Positions 48,014-57,698 of a stretch of DNA of 64,000 nucleotides are shown here, in pieces; the first letter of the stretch is position 1, and every line of letters starts with the position of its first letter. The DNA comes from Acidobacteriota bacterium (lineage in GTDB: Bacteria; Acidobacteriota; UBA4820; DSQY01): the NCBI GenBank assembly GCA_021787565.1, contig JAJYLT010000005.1, positions 55,020-119,019 of the forward strand, given 5' to 3'. The position numbers were made by a program, and so were the translations under genes. The notes beneath the pieces are model-generated. The model was not told where the DNA came from. It ran no database searches and saw only the letters and a program-made list of their open reading frames with translations.

Positions 48014-49633
48014 TTACTTCCTCTTCAAACCAGAGCCATCCGCGCCGACCCACGGCGTTTTCCTCCAGATCATTAGACCAGTACACCTTGCCAGAGGCTT
48101 GTAGTGCAGGGCCACCCAAGCTGCCACCGGGTCGCCGGAGCCGTAACGTCCGTCGAGTAGAACCCAGTCCGGCGGATTCGCCTCCAATTCGCCCAATAAA
48201 TCGTGAACCATTGCGGGGGCGAAGCGGCCTATGTCGAAGTTATCATAGCGCGTGGGGCTGACAACTCCTAGGGTAAAGGAGTAGAAGGAGCAGTAGTCAT
48301 AACAGAAGACGCTCTGCCCCCGCTGCAAGAATCGCTTCTGAAACTGGTACAGCAACTCCCATGACGGCTTGCTTAGCGCTACTTCAGTGGTGATCCTCCC
48401 CGTGGGGAAGTCGAAAGAATTCCTCGGGGCAAGGTAGGGATAGGGTAGAGAGACGGCCGTGGCGGTGAAGGCCAGCGGCAGCGCCAACCCCACTCCCGCA
48501 AGCCTGGGGGGCCATCGAGGCTCTCGTTTCCTGGTCCGTTCCCATTCCCAGAGAACCAACAGGAACGCACCGGGAAAGGCAAAGAGCAAGCTCATGATGC
48601 TGGGCCTGTGCAGGGCCATGAGCAACACAGTCCCGGTCATACAGATCAGGACCAGCCAGGGCCATCGGTCCTCTCGCGAGAGCCTCTGCCAGACCGTGAT
48701 CCTTCCTATCAGAAGGGCCGCGGCAAGGGGAAAGACCAAAAAGACCGCCGCCATTCCGATACCTTGACCCAGGTCGTTCGTAAAGGTCCAGGCATCCCCC
48801 GTTCTCCATACCGCCGGCAACCGCTCAAAGCTCGAGAGCCAGCCCTGCCCCCAAGCCACTCGGTTACGCGGGTTGTCGTGGTAGAGCCGCAAGGGTGCCC
48901 AGAGGATGTCCTCTAGGATGCGCGAAGCGGGAACCTTCGCTAGTAGATAGACCACCAGCGGGCCTACCACCACGAGCCCCCCGGCCACGAAAAGTCCGAT
49001 TTTCTTCCACCGCCGTTCCCCACCCGAGAGCAGCAATAACAGGATGCTGAGGAGCACCCAGTAGCCACCTTCGTCCTGCAGCATGAGCCCACCGGCCCCA
49101 GCCAAGGCGCCCGAGGCGAACAGCAAGCCCTGCCTCTCCCCCCGCTCGGAGAAGGCGAGGCACGACGCCGACAAGAAAATCGCAGCGTTGACCATCCAGT
49201 GATGGCTCACGATGGGCCAACTCACAAACCCTAAGGCCACTTGCGAGAGGAACAGCAACGCCAGCGAGGCCCGCGAAAGCTTGAGGGCCCGCCCCATGAG
49301 TGCGAGCCCCAGGACTAAGAATGCATTGATCACACAAGCCAGAGAGCGCGCCGCCACCAGCGTGGTGCCGAACAGATGCAGCCACCCCGCGATGAGGTAT
49401 AGGGACCCGGGCGCTACAAAGAAAAAGAAGTCGCGGTAAGGCACCTGGCCGTGCAGGATGCGCAACGCACCTGCCAGGAGCATCCCCTCGTCCCCCGAGC
49501 TGAATTCCAGAAAGGTCAGGTGCAGGTATTGCAGCGGCTGCACGAGAGCGAGGACGAAAAGCACCCAGAAGACAACGGCGCCCGCCCTTCCCATGAACCG
49601 AGACCCCCGCTGGGGTACTGCTTCCGTGGTCAT
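48014..49633 (-). CDS. polytopic membrane glycosyltransferase-like protein, paralogue 2
   Basis: Paralogue of 46237..47934. Confidence 0.75.
   Translation of the reverse strand: MTTEAVPQRGSRFMGRAGAVVFWVLFVLALVQPLQYLHLTFLEFSSGDEGMLLAGALRILHGQVPYRDFFFFVAPGSLYLIAGWLHLFGTTLVAARSLACVINAFLVLGLALMGRALKLSRASLALLFLSQVALGFVSWPIVSHHWMVNAAIFLSASCLAFSERGERQGLLFASGALAGAGGLMLQDEGGYWVLLSILLLLLSGGERRWKKIGLFVAGGLVVVGPLVVYLLAKVPASRILEDILWAPLRLYHDNPRNRVAWGQGWLSSFERLPAVWRTGDAWTFTNDLGQGIGMAAVFLVFPLAAALLIGRITVWQRLSREDRWPWLVLICMTGTVLLMALHRPSIMSLLFAFPGAFLLVLWEWERTRKREPRWPPRLAGVGLALPLAFTATAVSLPYPYLAPRNSFDFPTGRITTEVALSKPSWELLYQFQKRFLQRGQSVFCYDYCSFYSFTLGVVSPTRYDNFDIGRFAPAMVHDLLGELEANPPDWVLLDGRYGSGDPVAAWVALHYKPLARCTGLMIWRKTPWVGADGSGLKRK
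48912..49524. repeat. 613-bp near-identical tract, copy 2
   Basis: See 47135-47747. Confidence 0.93.
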
Positions 49634-49722
49634 CCAAACAACTCCACCTTCCTCGCGATGGTCATCCAGACGAAGGCAATCACCATGGACACAGCCTTGC
49701 AGCTAGTGCAATACATGTTTCC

Positions 49723-50463
49723 TCAAGGACATGGAGGTTCCCTTCTCCTGTATCGATTACACATCCTATTCAACAGGACTCTGAGTGTGTCCAACAGAGT
49801 TATCGGATAGGCTAACACGCCAACCCGACTATTGGGGTCGTGGCGCCAGGTAACAGGCACCTCAATTATCTTGAACCCCCGGGCGCGCGCAATCGCCAAC
49901 ACCTCGATATCGAATCCCCATCCAAATATGGTCAGACGCGGAAATATCTCGTTGACCGCCCTGGCCGTAAACGCCTTAAAGCCTCTCTGCGTATCCCAGA
50001 TTCCGGGTACTGCTAAGAGCTGAATCCACAAATTTCCCATTTTACCCATAACAATACGCCACAAGGGTTCAGCCGCATCCAGCATCATGACCGATCCAGG
50101 TACGCCCAAGGAGCCTATTACAATATCATAACCCTCCTTGAACCACTTCCTCATTCCCTGAAAATGGTCAATTGATGTGGCGTTGTCTGCATCCATAAAT
50201 AGACATATCTCTCCTTTTGCTGCCATCATTCCGGCTTGAACTGCGTATCCTTTCCCTCGTCTTCTCTCTTCCAAGAGCCGCAACGAGGCAATTTCGCCCA
50301 TGAGGCCATATACCATGGGAACGGTTTCATCCTCTGAGGCATTATCTACGACAATGATCTCAGATCCAAAGTCTTGGCTAGCCAACCAAGTAGCAACAGC
50401 ACGCAAAGTTGGACCTATCCGCTTGGCCTCATTATAGGCAGGAATTACTATGGACATGAACAT
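49723..50463 (-). CDS. GT2 glycosyltransferase (dolichyl-phosphate glucosyltransferase-like)
   Basis: MSIVIPAYNEAKRIGPTL, VVDNASEDET, MDADNATSIDHF, FGWGFDIEVL. Confidence 0.88.
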   Translation of the reverse strand: MFMSIVIPAYNEAKRIGPTLRAVATWLASQDFGSEIIVVDNASEDETVPMVYGLMGEIASLRLLEERRRGKGYAVQAGMMAAKGEICLFMDADNATSIDHFQGMRKWFKEGYDIVIGSLGVPGSVMMLDAAEPLWRIVMGKMGNLWIQLLAVPGIWDTQRGFKAFTARAVNEIFPRLTIFGWGFDIEVLAIARARGFKIIEVPVTWRHDPNSRVGVLAYPITLLDTLRVLLNRMCNRYRRREPPCP

Positions 50464-50804
50464 ACTGTGGCCCACTGATTTCCAAAATAATGCTGCAACT
50501 GGATGGCGGCCTGCGCAAAACACGTAATGTGAGCGGGCTCCTGTAAAGATTCAGGATGAGGTCCCCCATTAGGCTTGATTACCGTGGCATCAGTCGGCAA
50601 CGGCGGGGGCTTGAAGCGAGGCGGGCCTTCCGAGAGGCTCTCCAACTTACTTAGGCTCCGATCCAAGCACGGATAGGGCACGTCCTTGCAGTCCTGCCAC
50701 GGCCGAGGGGCATTCGCGTCCGATAGGGCGGCCTGCTTGCTGGTTCCGCTCAGCTCAAGATGGACCTCTTCGCCCAGGATCGAGCCCAACCCGCCCGCGG
50801 TCAT
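50448..50804 (-). CDS. hypothetical ORF, possibly a remnant
   Basis: 118-aa ORF overlapping both neighbours; no recognisable domain. Confidence 0.3.
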   Translation of the reverse strand: MTAGGLGSILGEEVHLELSGTSKQAALSDANAPRPWQDCKDVPYPCLDRSLSKLESLSEGPPRFKPPPLPTDATVIKPNGGPHPESLQEPAHITCFAQAAIQLQHYFGNQWATVCSCP

Positions 50805-51661
50805 CGGAACAAGCTCACCTTGCGTGCGATGAAGTTCCAGACAAACACGACAGCGGTGGTCACGAGCTTAGAGTAGAGGTAGTACAGGCCAGCCACGCTC
50901 GTGAGGAACCACATGCAGAGGTCATTGAGGCCCAGCCCCAAGATCCCCACGAGCGCAAAGATGCCGAATTCAACAAGCCGACTGCTGATCGCTCGCCTAC
51001 TGAATACCCACAGGATGCTGAAGGTGTAGTTAATCCCCAGCCCCACCAAGAAGGCCAGAGTGGTCGAAGTCAAGTAATAGAGGCCACCGTAATGGGTGAG
51101 GGCGTAGAGGAGCCCAAAATCCACCACGAAGGCCACTGCGCCCACCACGGCGTATCGGAAGAACTGCACCCCCATGTTCTCGGTCGGGCCCGCGAACAGA
51201 CCCTCAAGGATTCCTTTCATTTCCTCGACGGCCTGCCTTATGTCTGAGTTCAAGGCCCCCTCAGACTCACGGAAGACGAAGCGCCGCATGAGAAGGAAGG
51301 AGATCATTGCCATGGGCAGCGTCGCCACCGCCGCCGTAATAAGGACGTGCACTCCCAACTCTCTAAAGAGTTTCAATACTCCCACGTTGACCATATACAT
51401 GAAGCCATAGACCCCGAAGAAACGCACAATCAACCGGTTGTCGTCACTCTTGAAGACGATAGTCCCCGTCGTCTTGAAATTGAAAAGAATGCCCAGAATG
51501 GTACCGATTAAAGCGGCCAGGGCGTAGTGCAGACCCAGCAGAATGAAGAGGGCAAAGACTGAGTAGCCGAAGAGGGTATTGAGCCCACCCACGAAAAGAA
51601 AGCGAATGAACGACACGGCCCAGAGCCTTTGAATCGGTGCGGGCAGGGCCAGGCGCATCAC
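50801..51661 (-). CDS. double-GtrA-domain membrane protein
   Basis: Two GtrA-like halves: FIRFLFVGGLNTLFGYSVF and FFRYAVVGAVAFVVDFGLLY. Confidence 0.85.
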   Translation of the reverse strand: MMRLALPAPIQRLWAVSFIRFLFVGGLNTLFGYSVFALFILLGLHYALAALIGTILGILFNFKTTGTIVFKSDDNRLIVRFFGVYGFMYMVNVGVLKLFRELGVHVLITAAVATLPMAMISFLLMRRFVFRESEGALNSDIRQAVEEMKGILEGLFAGPTENMGVQFFRYAVVGAVAFVVDFGLLYALTHYGGLYYLTSTTLAFLVGLGINYTFSILWVFSRRAISSRLVEFGIFALVGILGLGLNDLCMWFLTSVAGLYYLYSKLVTTAVVFVWNFIARKVSLFR

Positions 51662-52782
51662 GGCTTCGGGGCAGGCGCGTGCTTTGCCTGCTCCTCCACC
51701 CCTTCTCCATTGCCATCCTCGGGAGAAGGGCCTTCGGGTGCCCGTTCGCCGGCAGCCGACCCTTGAGCTGGAGCCTCATTTCTGGAAGGTGATTCAAAGT
51801 TGATGCGCTCCTTCTCGATGACCAGCGGCCGCTTGCGAACGTGAGTGTAGATGAACCCGATGTACTCGCCCAGGATGCCCGTGAAGAAGAGCTGAACCGA
51901 GCCCAGGAAGAAGACCGCGATGAGCAGCGGCGCGATACCCAGCGTGAACTGCTTCCAGAATAAGAGCTTGTAAACAAGATACCCCATTCCTACCAGGAAG
52001 CTCAACCCCGACATCGCGAAGCCCAGCATCGTCGCGAGCCGCAGTGGAACTTTGCTGTGGCTTGTGATCCCCAGCATGGCCACATCGTAGAGGCGGTAGA
52101 AGTTGTAGGACGAGAAACCACGCTTCCGCGCCGGTTGATGAAAGGGCACGATCGCGTGCTCGAAACCGGCCTCCATCACCAGCCCCCGAAAATAGGGATA
52201 GGGGTCGTCCATCCTGCGAAGCGCGTCAACGACGGCTCTATCGTAGAGGCCAAATCCGTAGTAGTTTTCGATGAGTGGGATTTCCGACAAGCGATTGATG
52301 AGGGCATAGTACAGTCGTCGGATGGAGTACATCACCTTGGACTCGCCCGCGCTGCTCTTCACCGCCAGCACCACCTTAAAACCCTCCTCCCACTTCTTGA
52401 TGAACTCGGGGATCAACTCTGGCGGATCCTGCAGGTCCGCGGCCATCGTAATAACCGCATCTCCCTTACACTGGAGGAATCCGTAAAATCCGGACCGGGT
52501 CACTCCGAAGTTGCGGCTGTTCAAAATGACCTTCACATGATTATCCTCTGCCGCAAGCTCCCGCAGAATGTCCTGCGTTCCGTCTGTCGATGCGTTATCT
52601 ATGAAGACATGCTCATACGAGTACTTGCGCAAGCCCTCACACTCGTTGCGAATCCGGGCATGAAGTTCACTGATGTTGCCTTTCTCATTAAAGCAATGCG
52701 TAATAATGCTGACTATCGCCACGGCATCACCTTCATTTTCGCTGAAACACAACCAACGGCGCGTATCCATGAATTTGGTCAT
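51658..52782 (-). CDS. GT2 glycosyltransferase (GtrB-like) with two TMs
   Basis: VSIITHCFNEKGNISEL, IDNASTDGT, AADLQDPPELIP; start may be internal. Confidence 0.9.
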   Translation of the reverse strand: MTKFMDTRRWLCFSENEGDAVAIVSIITHCFNEKGNISELHARIRNECEGLRKYSYEHVFIDNASTDGTQDILRELAAEDNHVKVILNSRNFGVTRSGFYGFLQCKGDAVITMAADLQDPPELIPEFIKKWEEGFKVVLAVKSSAGESKVMYSIRRLYYALINRLSEIPLIENYYGFGLYDRAVVDALRRMDDPYPYFRGLVMEAGFEHAIVPFHQPARKRGFSSYNFYRLYDVAMLGITSHSKVPLRLATMLGFAMSGLSFLVGMGYLVYKLLFWKQFTLGIAPLLIAVFFLGSVQLFFTGILGEYIGFIYTHVRKRPLVIEKERINFESPSRNEAPAQGSAAGERAPEGPSPEDGNGEGVEEQAKHAPAPKP

Positions 52783-54583
52783 AATGTGCCACTAGATCAC
52801 GAAGCATTCCTCTCGGCAAAAACGTGTAATCGGCGTGCCACATCTCCCCATTCTTCGTCTCCTGAGAATACCTCTTCAGGATTACCGCATAGAACTTGTC
52901 TTGTATCCAATTGTTAAGCCACTTGTCTTCATCTCTTGCGTCGAAGGCCACCCCCGGTTGCCACCACGGCGGAATATTTTGCGGAGATCTGATGCGGTAA
53001 GCAGCATAACCCCAGACCATCCTTGGGCCAAGGTACGGGATGTCGTGCGGATGGTCTTTAACCCACCGACCCAGTGCGTCGTTATATTCCATCAGCTCGG
53101 CACTCGCTCTCATACCTTTAAAGAAACCCGCGCTGACCCGCTCCGTAGGGATGCGATACTCAAAGAAATTTCCTATCGCACGAACCCTTTCTCTCAAAGC
53201 CCCACTGATAACGCAGAACACCAGTACGAGTACGGCAAGTCCCACAATCCAGGACCCCAGGAGTCGTCCGGTGTTTCTTCCATGGTAAGTAAGCCCATGC
53301 GTTCCTTTCGCTCCTTCAATCGGTTCAACTGACACTAAGCCCAACGCCGCCTCTTCTCCATCGCCTGGGTTGGCCGCCATAGTGGTCCGTGCTTGGCGCA
53401 TTGCTATCCACACTCCTGCGGCCATGAGTAAAGGGAGATCTACGACCTTCAACTCGCCATTCGCAATCAGGCCGAACATGCTCCCTACTGCAGCACTGTA
53501 TGTCACCATTAGATCCGCTTGCTTACCAACACAGTTGAATGTTCGAATGAACAAGAAAGGCACCGATGCCGCCACAATCAGAAATAAGGAAAACACCTTT
53601 TCATCAATCGTCGTGTCTTGAAGAAATTGATGAAAAGTGAAGGCTCTTCCTGAAACGGACAGATACGAGCCCATCAACTGCGGGACGGAGACTCCCCAAA
53701 GCCCCAAGCCTCCTGCAAATATCACAAAAGCGATCATGGAGAAAGCTATGACCCGCCAGCGATGAGGGTGGGAGGTAATCAGCGCCAAGGTGGTTCCAGC
53801 AATGAGGGGTCCAGCGACATTGGGTTTCATAGAGGCAATCAGCACCAGCGAAATCACATAGGAGAGCGCTTCTGGTTGGCCCATGGGACGCAACCAAAAG
53901 CAAAGAGCAGACAAAAAGAATAGGACAGCCGCCATAGAGGTTGCTGTGTTGTACCACCAATAAGCTACGACGATATTGATGGCCGCTTGCCAGCTAGCGC
54001 TAAATAGTAGGGCGAAGTCGCGTCGCAATCCTAACCGTACCAGAAGCAAATATGTCCATATAAATGTGAGGACTGAGAACAATACATCCCAGCCGACTAT
54101 GGCGCTCCAATTGACCCCAAAGAGCCGAAAAGCCCAGAATGCCCCCAGCACGAAACCAACGGGAAAGAGGCAGGAATAATCAACATAGGGCTTCTGCCCC
54201 TGTATCATCCTCCAAGCCACCTCAATCATAATGCCATGATCCATTCCTCCAAATTGCACTCGTCCAAATTGCCATATTGCTAGGGCAATCAAAATGCTCG
54301 CGAGGCCAATGACCCCTCCATCATAGAGGGCTGAGTTCCAATTAACTCTTGAAAAACCTAGCTCGTAAGCGACTCGAAAGACACCTACACCTACCATGAG
54401 GGCTACGAGAAAGCCGGCGACGAAAGCAAATCTGAAGTTGATCTGGCTGAAGCCGCCCATGGACCACGCAATACTTCCGCAAACAATAGCCATCAGTACT
54501 ACACATAAAGAAAGAGAGACAAGCCAGTAGGTGTGAAACGATTCCTTAACCCCGCTTAAGAGGCCCGACAAAATAACGCCCAT
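52733..54583 (-). CDS. polytopic membrane protein (glycosyltransferase-like)
   Basis: Many TMs; MDHGIMIEVAWRMIQGQKPYVDYSCLFPVGFVLGAFWAF GT39-like segment. Confidence 0.65.
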   Translation of the reverse strand: MGVILSGLLSGVKESFHTYWLVSLSLCVVLMAIVCGSIAWSMGGFSQINFRFAFVAGFLVALMVGVGVFRVAYELGFSRVNWNSALYDGGVIGLASILIALAIWQFGRVQFGGMDHGIMIEVAWRMIQGQKPYVDYSCLFPVGFVLGAFWAFRLFGVNWSAIVGWDVLFSVLTFIWTYLLLVRLGLRRDFALLFSASWQAAINIVVAYWWYNTATSMAAVLFFLSALCFWLRPMGQPEALSYVISLVLIASMKPNVAGPLIAGTTLALITSHPHRWRVIAFSMIAFVIFAGGLGLWGVSVPQLMGSYLSVSGRAFTFHQFLQDTTIDEKVFSLFLIVAASVPFLFIRTFNCVGKQADLMVTYSAAVGSMFGLIANGELKVVDLPLLMAAGVWIAMRQARTTMAANPGDGEEAALGLVSVEPIEGAKGTHGLTYHGRNTGRLLGSWIVGLAVLVLVFCVISGALRERVRAIGNFFEYRIPTERVSAGFFKGMRASAELMEYNDALGRWVKDHPHDIPYLGPRMVWGYAAYRIRSPQNIPPWWQPGVAFDARDEDKWLNNWIQDKFYAVILKRYSQETKNGEMWHADYTFLPRGMLRDLVAHYDQIHGYAPLVVFQRK

Positions 54584-54848
54584 TCTAGGCTCTCACGTTA
54601 GAATCAGCTTCTGTGTCGCCACCCATTAACATCTGCGCACCATATGGCCGAGGAAACCCAACGGCAGTTATGCGTGGCCTGGTATCTTGGTGGAAGCCAT
54701 TTTGTAGTAGTCGTCAAAAGTTGGCATTTCGACCTTTTGCTCCTCGAGAAAGAGATGCAAGAAGACACCACCGCAATAATTGTCAGCGCGGTATCTCGGT
54801 TCCTTGCTACGGTCTTGTGGCCCATTGAAGAGATTCAGCACATTCAAG

Positions 54849-55940
54849 TTAGAGCCCGCGATCATAGATCTGCTTCCTCATGCGCTCATTATAGGTGTAA
54901 GGCGTATCCACCATGTCGATCATCAGCGGTGCGTCCTTTCCGCACGGGAGAATCATCTTGTGGCCGAATCGCCCGAGCATCAGTTCTCGACAGGAGATCT
55001 GCCCCTTCTGGAGGGGGATTGCGAGATAGATGTCCTCTTCGGTGAGGATCTGGCCTGCTGGAAGATCCCTCCGCGCGTAGACTCCCCGGACGTACGAGTC
55101 CAGGTAGTCACGCTCGCGGGCCAGCGGCATCCTGCGATCCTCGATGGCCGTGCCGCACATCTCTTTTGCCCGGTGGTAGGCCTTGAACCAGGTGTCGACC
55201 TGCTCCGGCAGTGACGAGTAGGCGGCTACCGGGGCACCGTCCATCTCGATGTCAATGTGCCGCTCGAAGAGGCGCACCCCCTTGGCGTAGGCCATCATGA
55301 TTGAGGCAGTCCAGTCATTGTGCTCGTGGCTGGATAGCCCGATGGGATGGCGGGGGTAGCGCCGTTGGAGAAAGTCGATCTGGTTGAGCTCCAGTTCGTG
55401 ATCTTCGGTGGGATAAGCGGCCACGCAGTGGTTGAGGGCCACCGGGATGTTGCGGTTTTCGAAGAAGGTCACCATGTCGTCCGTGTCCTTCAGGGATAAG
55501 CCACCCAGGGAGACGATCACGGGTTTCTTGGTTTTTGCAATCTTTTCCAGAAGCAACCAGTCGTTGCTGTCCGCGCTGGCCACCTTAATGATGGGCATCT
55601 CGAACTCGACGCACCAGTCGACGGATCGCTCGTCGAAGGGGGTGGCCATGGGGATGCAGTTGCTCTTGCGGATTGTCTCCACCATGAGGGCGTAGTCCTC
55701 TCGGCTCAGCCGCGTCTCGGTGATCCGCCGAATATAACGGATGTCCATTCGGTCCTTGAAGTCCTTGTGGACGAATCCATCCAGGTCCCGGAACTGCAGT
55801 TTGATGGCGGCCCGGACGTTATTGAAACGCACCACTCGTGAATGCTCGCGGATGATCTCCAGCCCCCGTTCGAGGCTGCCCAGGTGGTTGTTGGTCATCT
55901 CTAGGACGAACAGGTCTTCAAAAATGTCGCGACTAATCAT
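54849..55940 (-). CDS. NeuB-family (sialic acid synthase-like) enzyme with C-terminal SAF domain
   Basis: [55 protein letters not shown]-like [18 protein letters not shown]. Confidence 0.88.
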   Translation of the reverse strand: MISRDIFEDLFVLEMTNNHLGSLERGLEIIREHSRVVRFNNVRAAIKLQFRDLDGFVHKDFKDRMDIRYIRRITETRLSREDYALMVETIRKSNCIPMATPFDERSVDWCVEFEMPIIKVASADSNDWLLLEKIAKTKKPVIVSLGGLSLKDTDDMVTFFENRNIPVALNHCVAAYPTEDHELELNQIDFLQRRYPRHPIGLSSHEHNDWTASIMMAYAKGVRLFERHIDIEMDGAPVAAYSSLPEQVDTWFKAYHRAKEMCGTAIEDRRMPLARERDYLDSYVRGVYARRDLPAGQILTEEDIYLAIPLQKGQISCRELMLGRFGHKMILPCGKDAPLMIDMVDTPYTYNERMRKQIYDRGL

Positions 55941-57016
55941 CGTGGACCTCCCTCAGGGCGCACAGCGAACTCCACGTAGCTAAGGATCTCATCCTCCAGC
56001 CGCTGGTCCAAGTCCGTGGGAACGATGCGCAGGTCCCCGGGCTTCCACATGAGGATGAGCTGAACCTTTCCATCGCGAACCTTCTTGTCTCGCTTCAGTC
56101 TTGCGAAGATGTCCGCGGGATCGGGCCGAACCGCGACCCTGGTGAGGAAGTCTTTCGCCAGGAAGCGGTGCACCTTCTCGAAGCACTCCTTCTCCAGCCC
56201 CCCTCTGTTTGACGAAATGTAGTTGGCCAGGTCCACGCCCCACGCTACAGCTATGCCGTGCGGCACCGCGTAATCTGTGGCCCCTTCCAAGGCGTGGCCG
56301 AAGGTGTGTCCGAAATTGAGAATCTTTCGCAGGCCCAGCTCGTATTCGTCCTGCTCAATGATTCCCCGCTTAACCTTCAGGCAGCGCAGGAGGAGGTCTC
56401 CCGCATGGGTTCCCCGGAAGCCTTGCTTCGAAACGACCCGCACGAGGCTCTCGAATGCCTCCTCGCCCTTGGTGAGCATGAGCTTGAGAATCTCACCGTA
56501 GCCCGACAAAATGTCCAGGTCCGACAACGTGGGGAGGAAATCGGTCGTCAGCACCACGCGGGACGGTGCGTGGAAGGCTCCCACCTGGTTCTTGAAGCCG
56601 CGAAAGTTGATGGCGCACTTGGCGCCGATGCAGCTGTCGGTCATCGCGAGAAGCGTGGATGGCAGGAAGACCCAAGGTATGCCACGGTAATAAACGTGGG
56701 CTGCGAAGGAGGCGATGTCCTGAATGATTCCGCCGCCGATGGCAATCAAGGTCGTTCGCTTGGTGCTGTTCGTATCCTGGAGAAAGGCGAGGACCCGCTG
56801 GACCCCCTCGAAGCTTTTCTCGCTCTCCAGCGCCGGGAGAGAGATGTGGGGATGAATTGCGAAGAGCGGGGCCAGCGCGATTCCGTAGAGTTCCGCCACC
56901 CGCTCATCCACAACGATCACCGAAGGTGCTCCGAGCAGCGATCCTACGGCGTCCTCTAGGGGATCGCCCAGGTCCACCGAGTAGGCTCCCTGGCCCGACT
57001 GCACTTCCAAACGCAT
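55937..57016 (-). CDS. 3-dehydroquinate synthase-like sugar-phosphate cyclase (AroB family, divergent)
   Basis: [69 protein letters not shown] at 57016. Confidence 0.85.
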   Translation of the reverse strand: MRLEVQSGQGAYSVDLGDPLEDAVGSLLGAPSVIVVDERVAELYGIALAPLFAIHPHISLPALESEKSFEGVQRVLAFLQDTNSTKRTTLIAIGGGIIQDIASFAAHVYYRGIPWVFLPSTLLAMTDSCIGAKCAINFRGFKNQVGAFHAPSRVVLTTDFLPTLSDLDILSGYGEILKLMLTKGEEAFESLVRVVSKQGFRGTHAGDLLLRCLKVKRGIIEQDEYELGLRKILNFGHTFGHALEGATDYAVPHGIAVAWGVDLANYISSNRGGLEKECFEKVHRFLAKDFLTRVAVRPDPADIFARLKRDKKVRDGKVQLILMWKPGDLRIVPTDLDQRLEDEILSYVEFAVRPEGGPR

Positions 57017-57024
57017 GGCGTCTC

Positions 57025-57693
57025 CTACTGGATGACGAAGCCCCCGTCTACGGTGAAAGTCTGGCCGGTGGCGTAGGTGTTCATCTCCGACCCGAGGAAG
57101 AAGACCATCTCGGCAATCTCCTCCGGGGCGGCTATACGGCCCAGCGGGACCTGACCGCAGAGGGCTTCGATCTGTTCGGGGCTGTTGTTCTGCCGGGTCA
57201 GCTCCGTGTCCACGAAACCCGGGCACACGGCGTTCACGAGCACCTTCCCGTGGGCGAGTTCCAAAGCGGCGGCCATCGTCAGCCCGTTAAGGCCTGCCTT
57301 GGAGGCCGTATAGCCCGCTCGGCCCGTACGGGCGACCAAGCTGTAACAGGAGCTGATGTTGACGATGCGGCCCCACCCCCGATTGGCCATCCGAGGCCCC
57401 AGGCGCTGGATGAGGAGAAACGCGGCCGTGAGGTTGATGGCCTGCATTCGCTGCCACTCTTCAAGGGTCAGGTCCTGGAGGGTCCGAACGTGGTTCTCCG
57501 CGGCGTTGTTCACCAACGCGTCGACCGGCAGGTCGCCCAGCCGATCGAGGTAGCCGCGGATGGACGGGGGTGACGCCAGGTCCACCTCTGCCCGCGCTGG
57601 CGCGAGCACCTCGTAGCCCGCTTGTTCATAACGCTGCAGGATTGCGAGGCCGATCCCTCTGGAAGCACCGGTCACCAGCACCCGTCTGGCCAT
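57025..57693 (-). CDS. short-chain dehydrogenase/reductase
   Basis: VLVTGASRGIGLAI, NNAAENH, YTASKAGLNGLT. Confidence 0.92.
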   Translation of the reverse strand: MARRVLVTGASRGIGLAILQRYEQAGYEVLAPARAEVDLASPPSIRGYLDRLGDLPVDALVNNAAENHVRTLQDLTLEEWQRMQAINLTAAFLLIQRLGPRMANRGWGRIVNISSCYSLVARTGRAGYTASKAGLNGLTMAAALELAHGKVLVNAVCPGFVDTELTRQNNSPEQIEALCGQVPLGRIAAPEEIAEMVFFLGSEMNTYATGQTFTVDGGFVIQ

Positions 57694-57698
57694 GGCGC

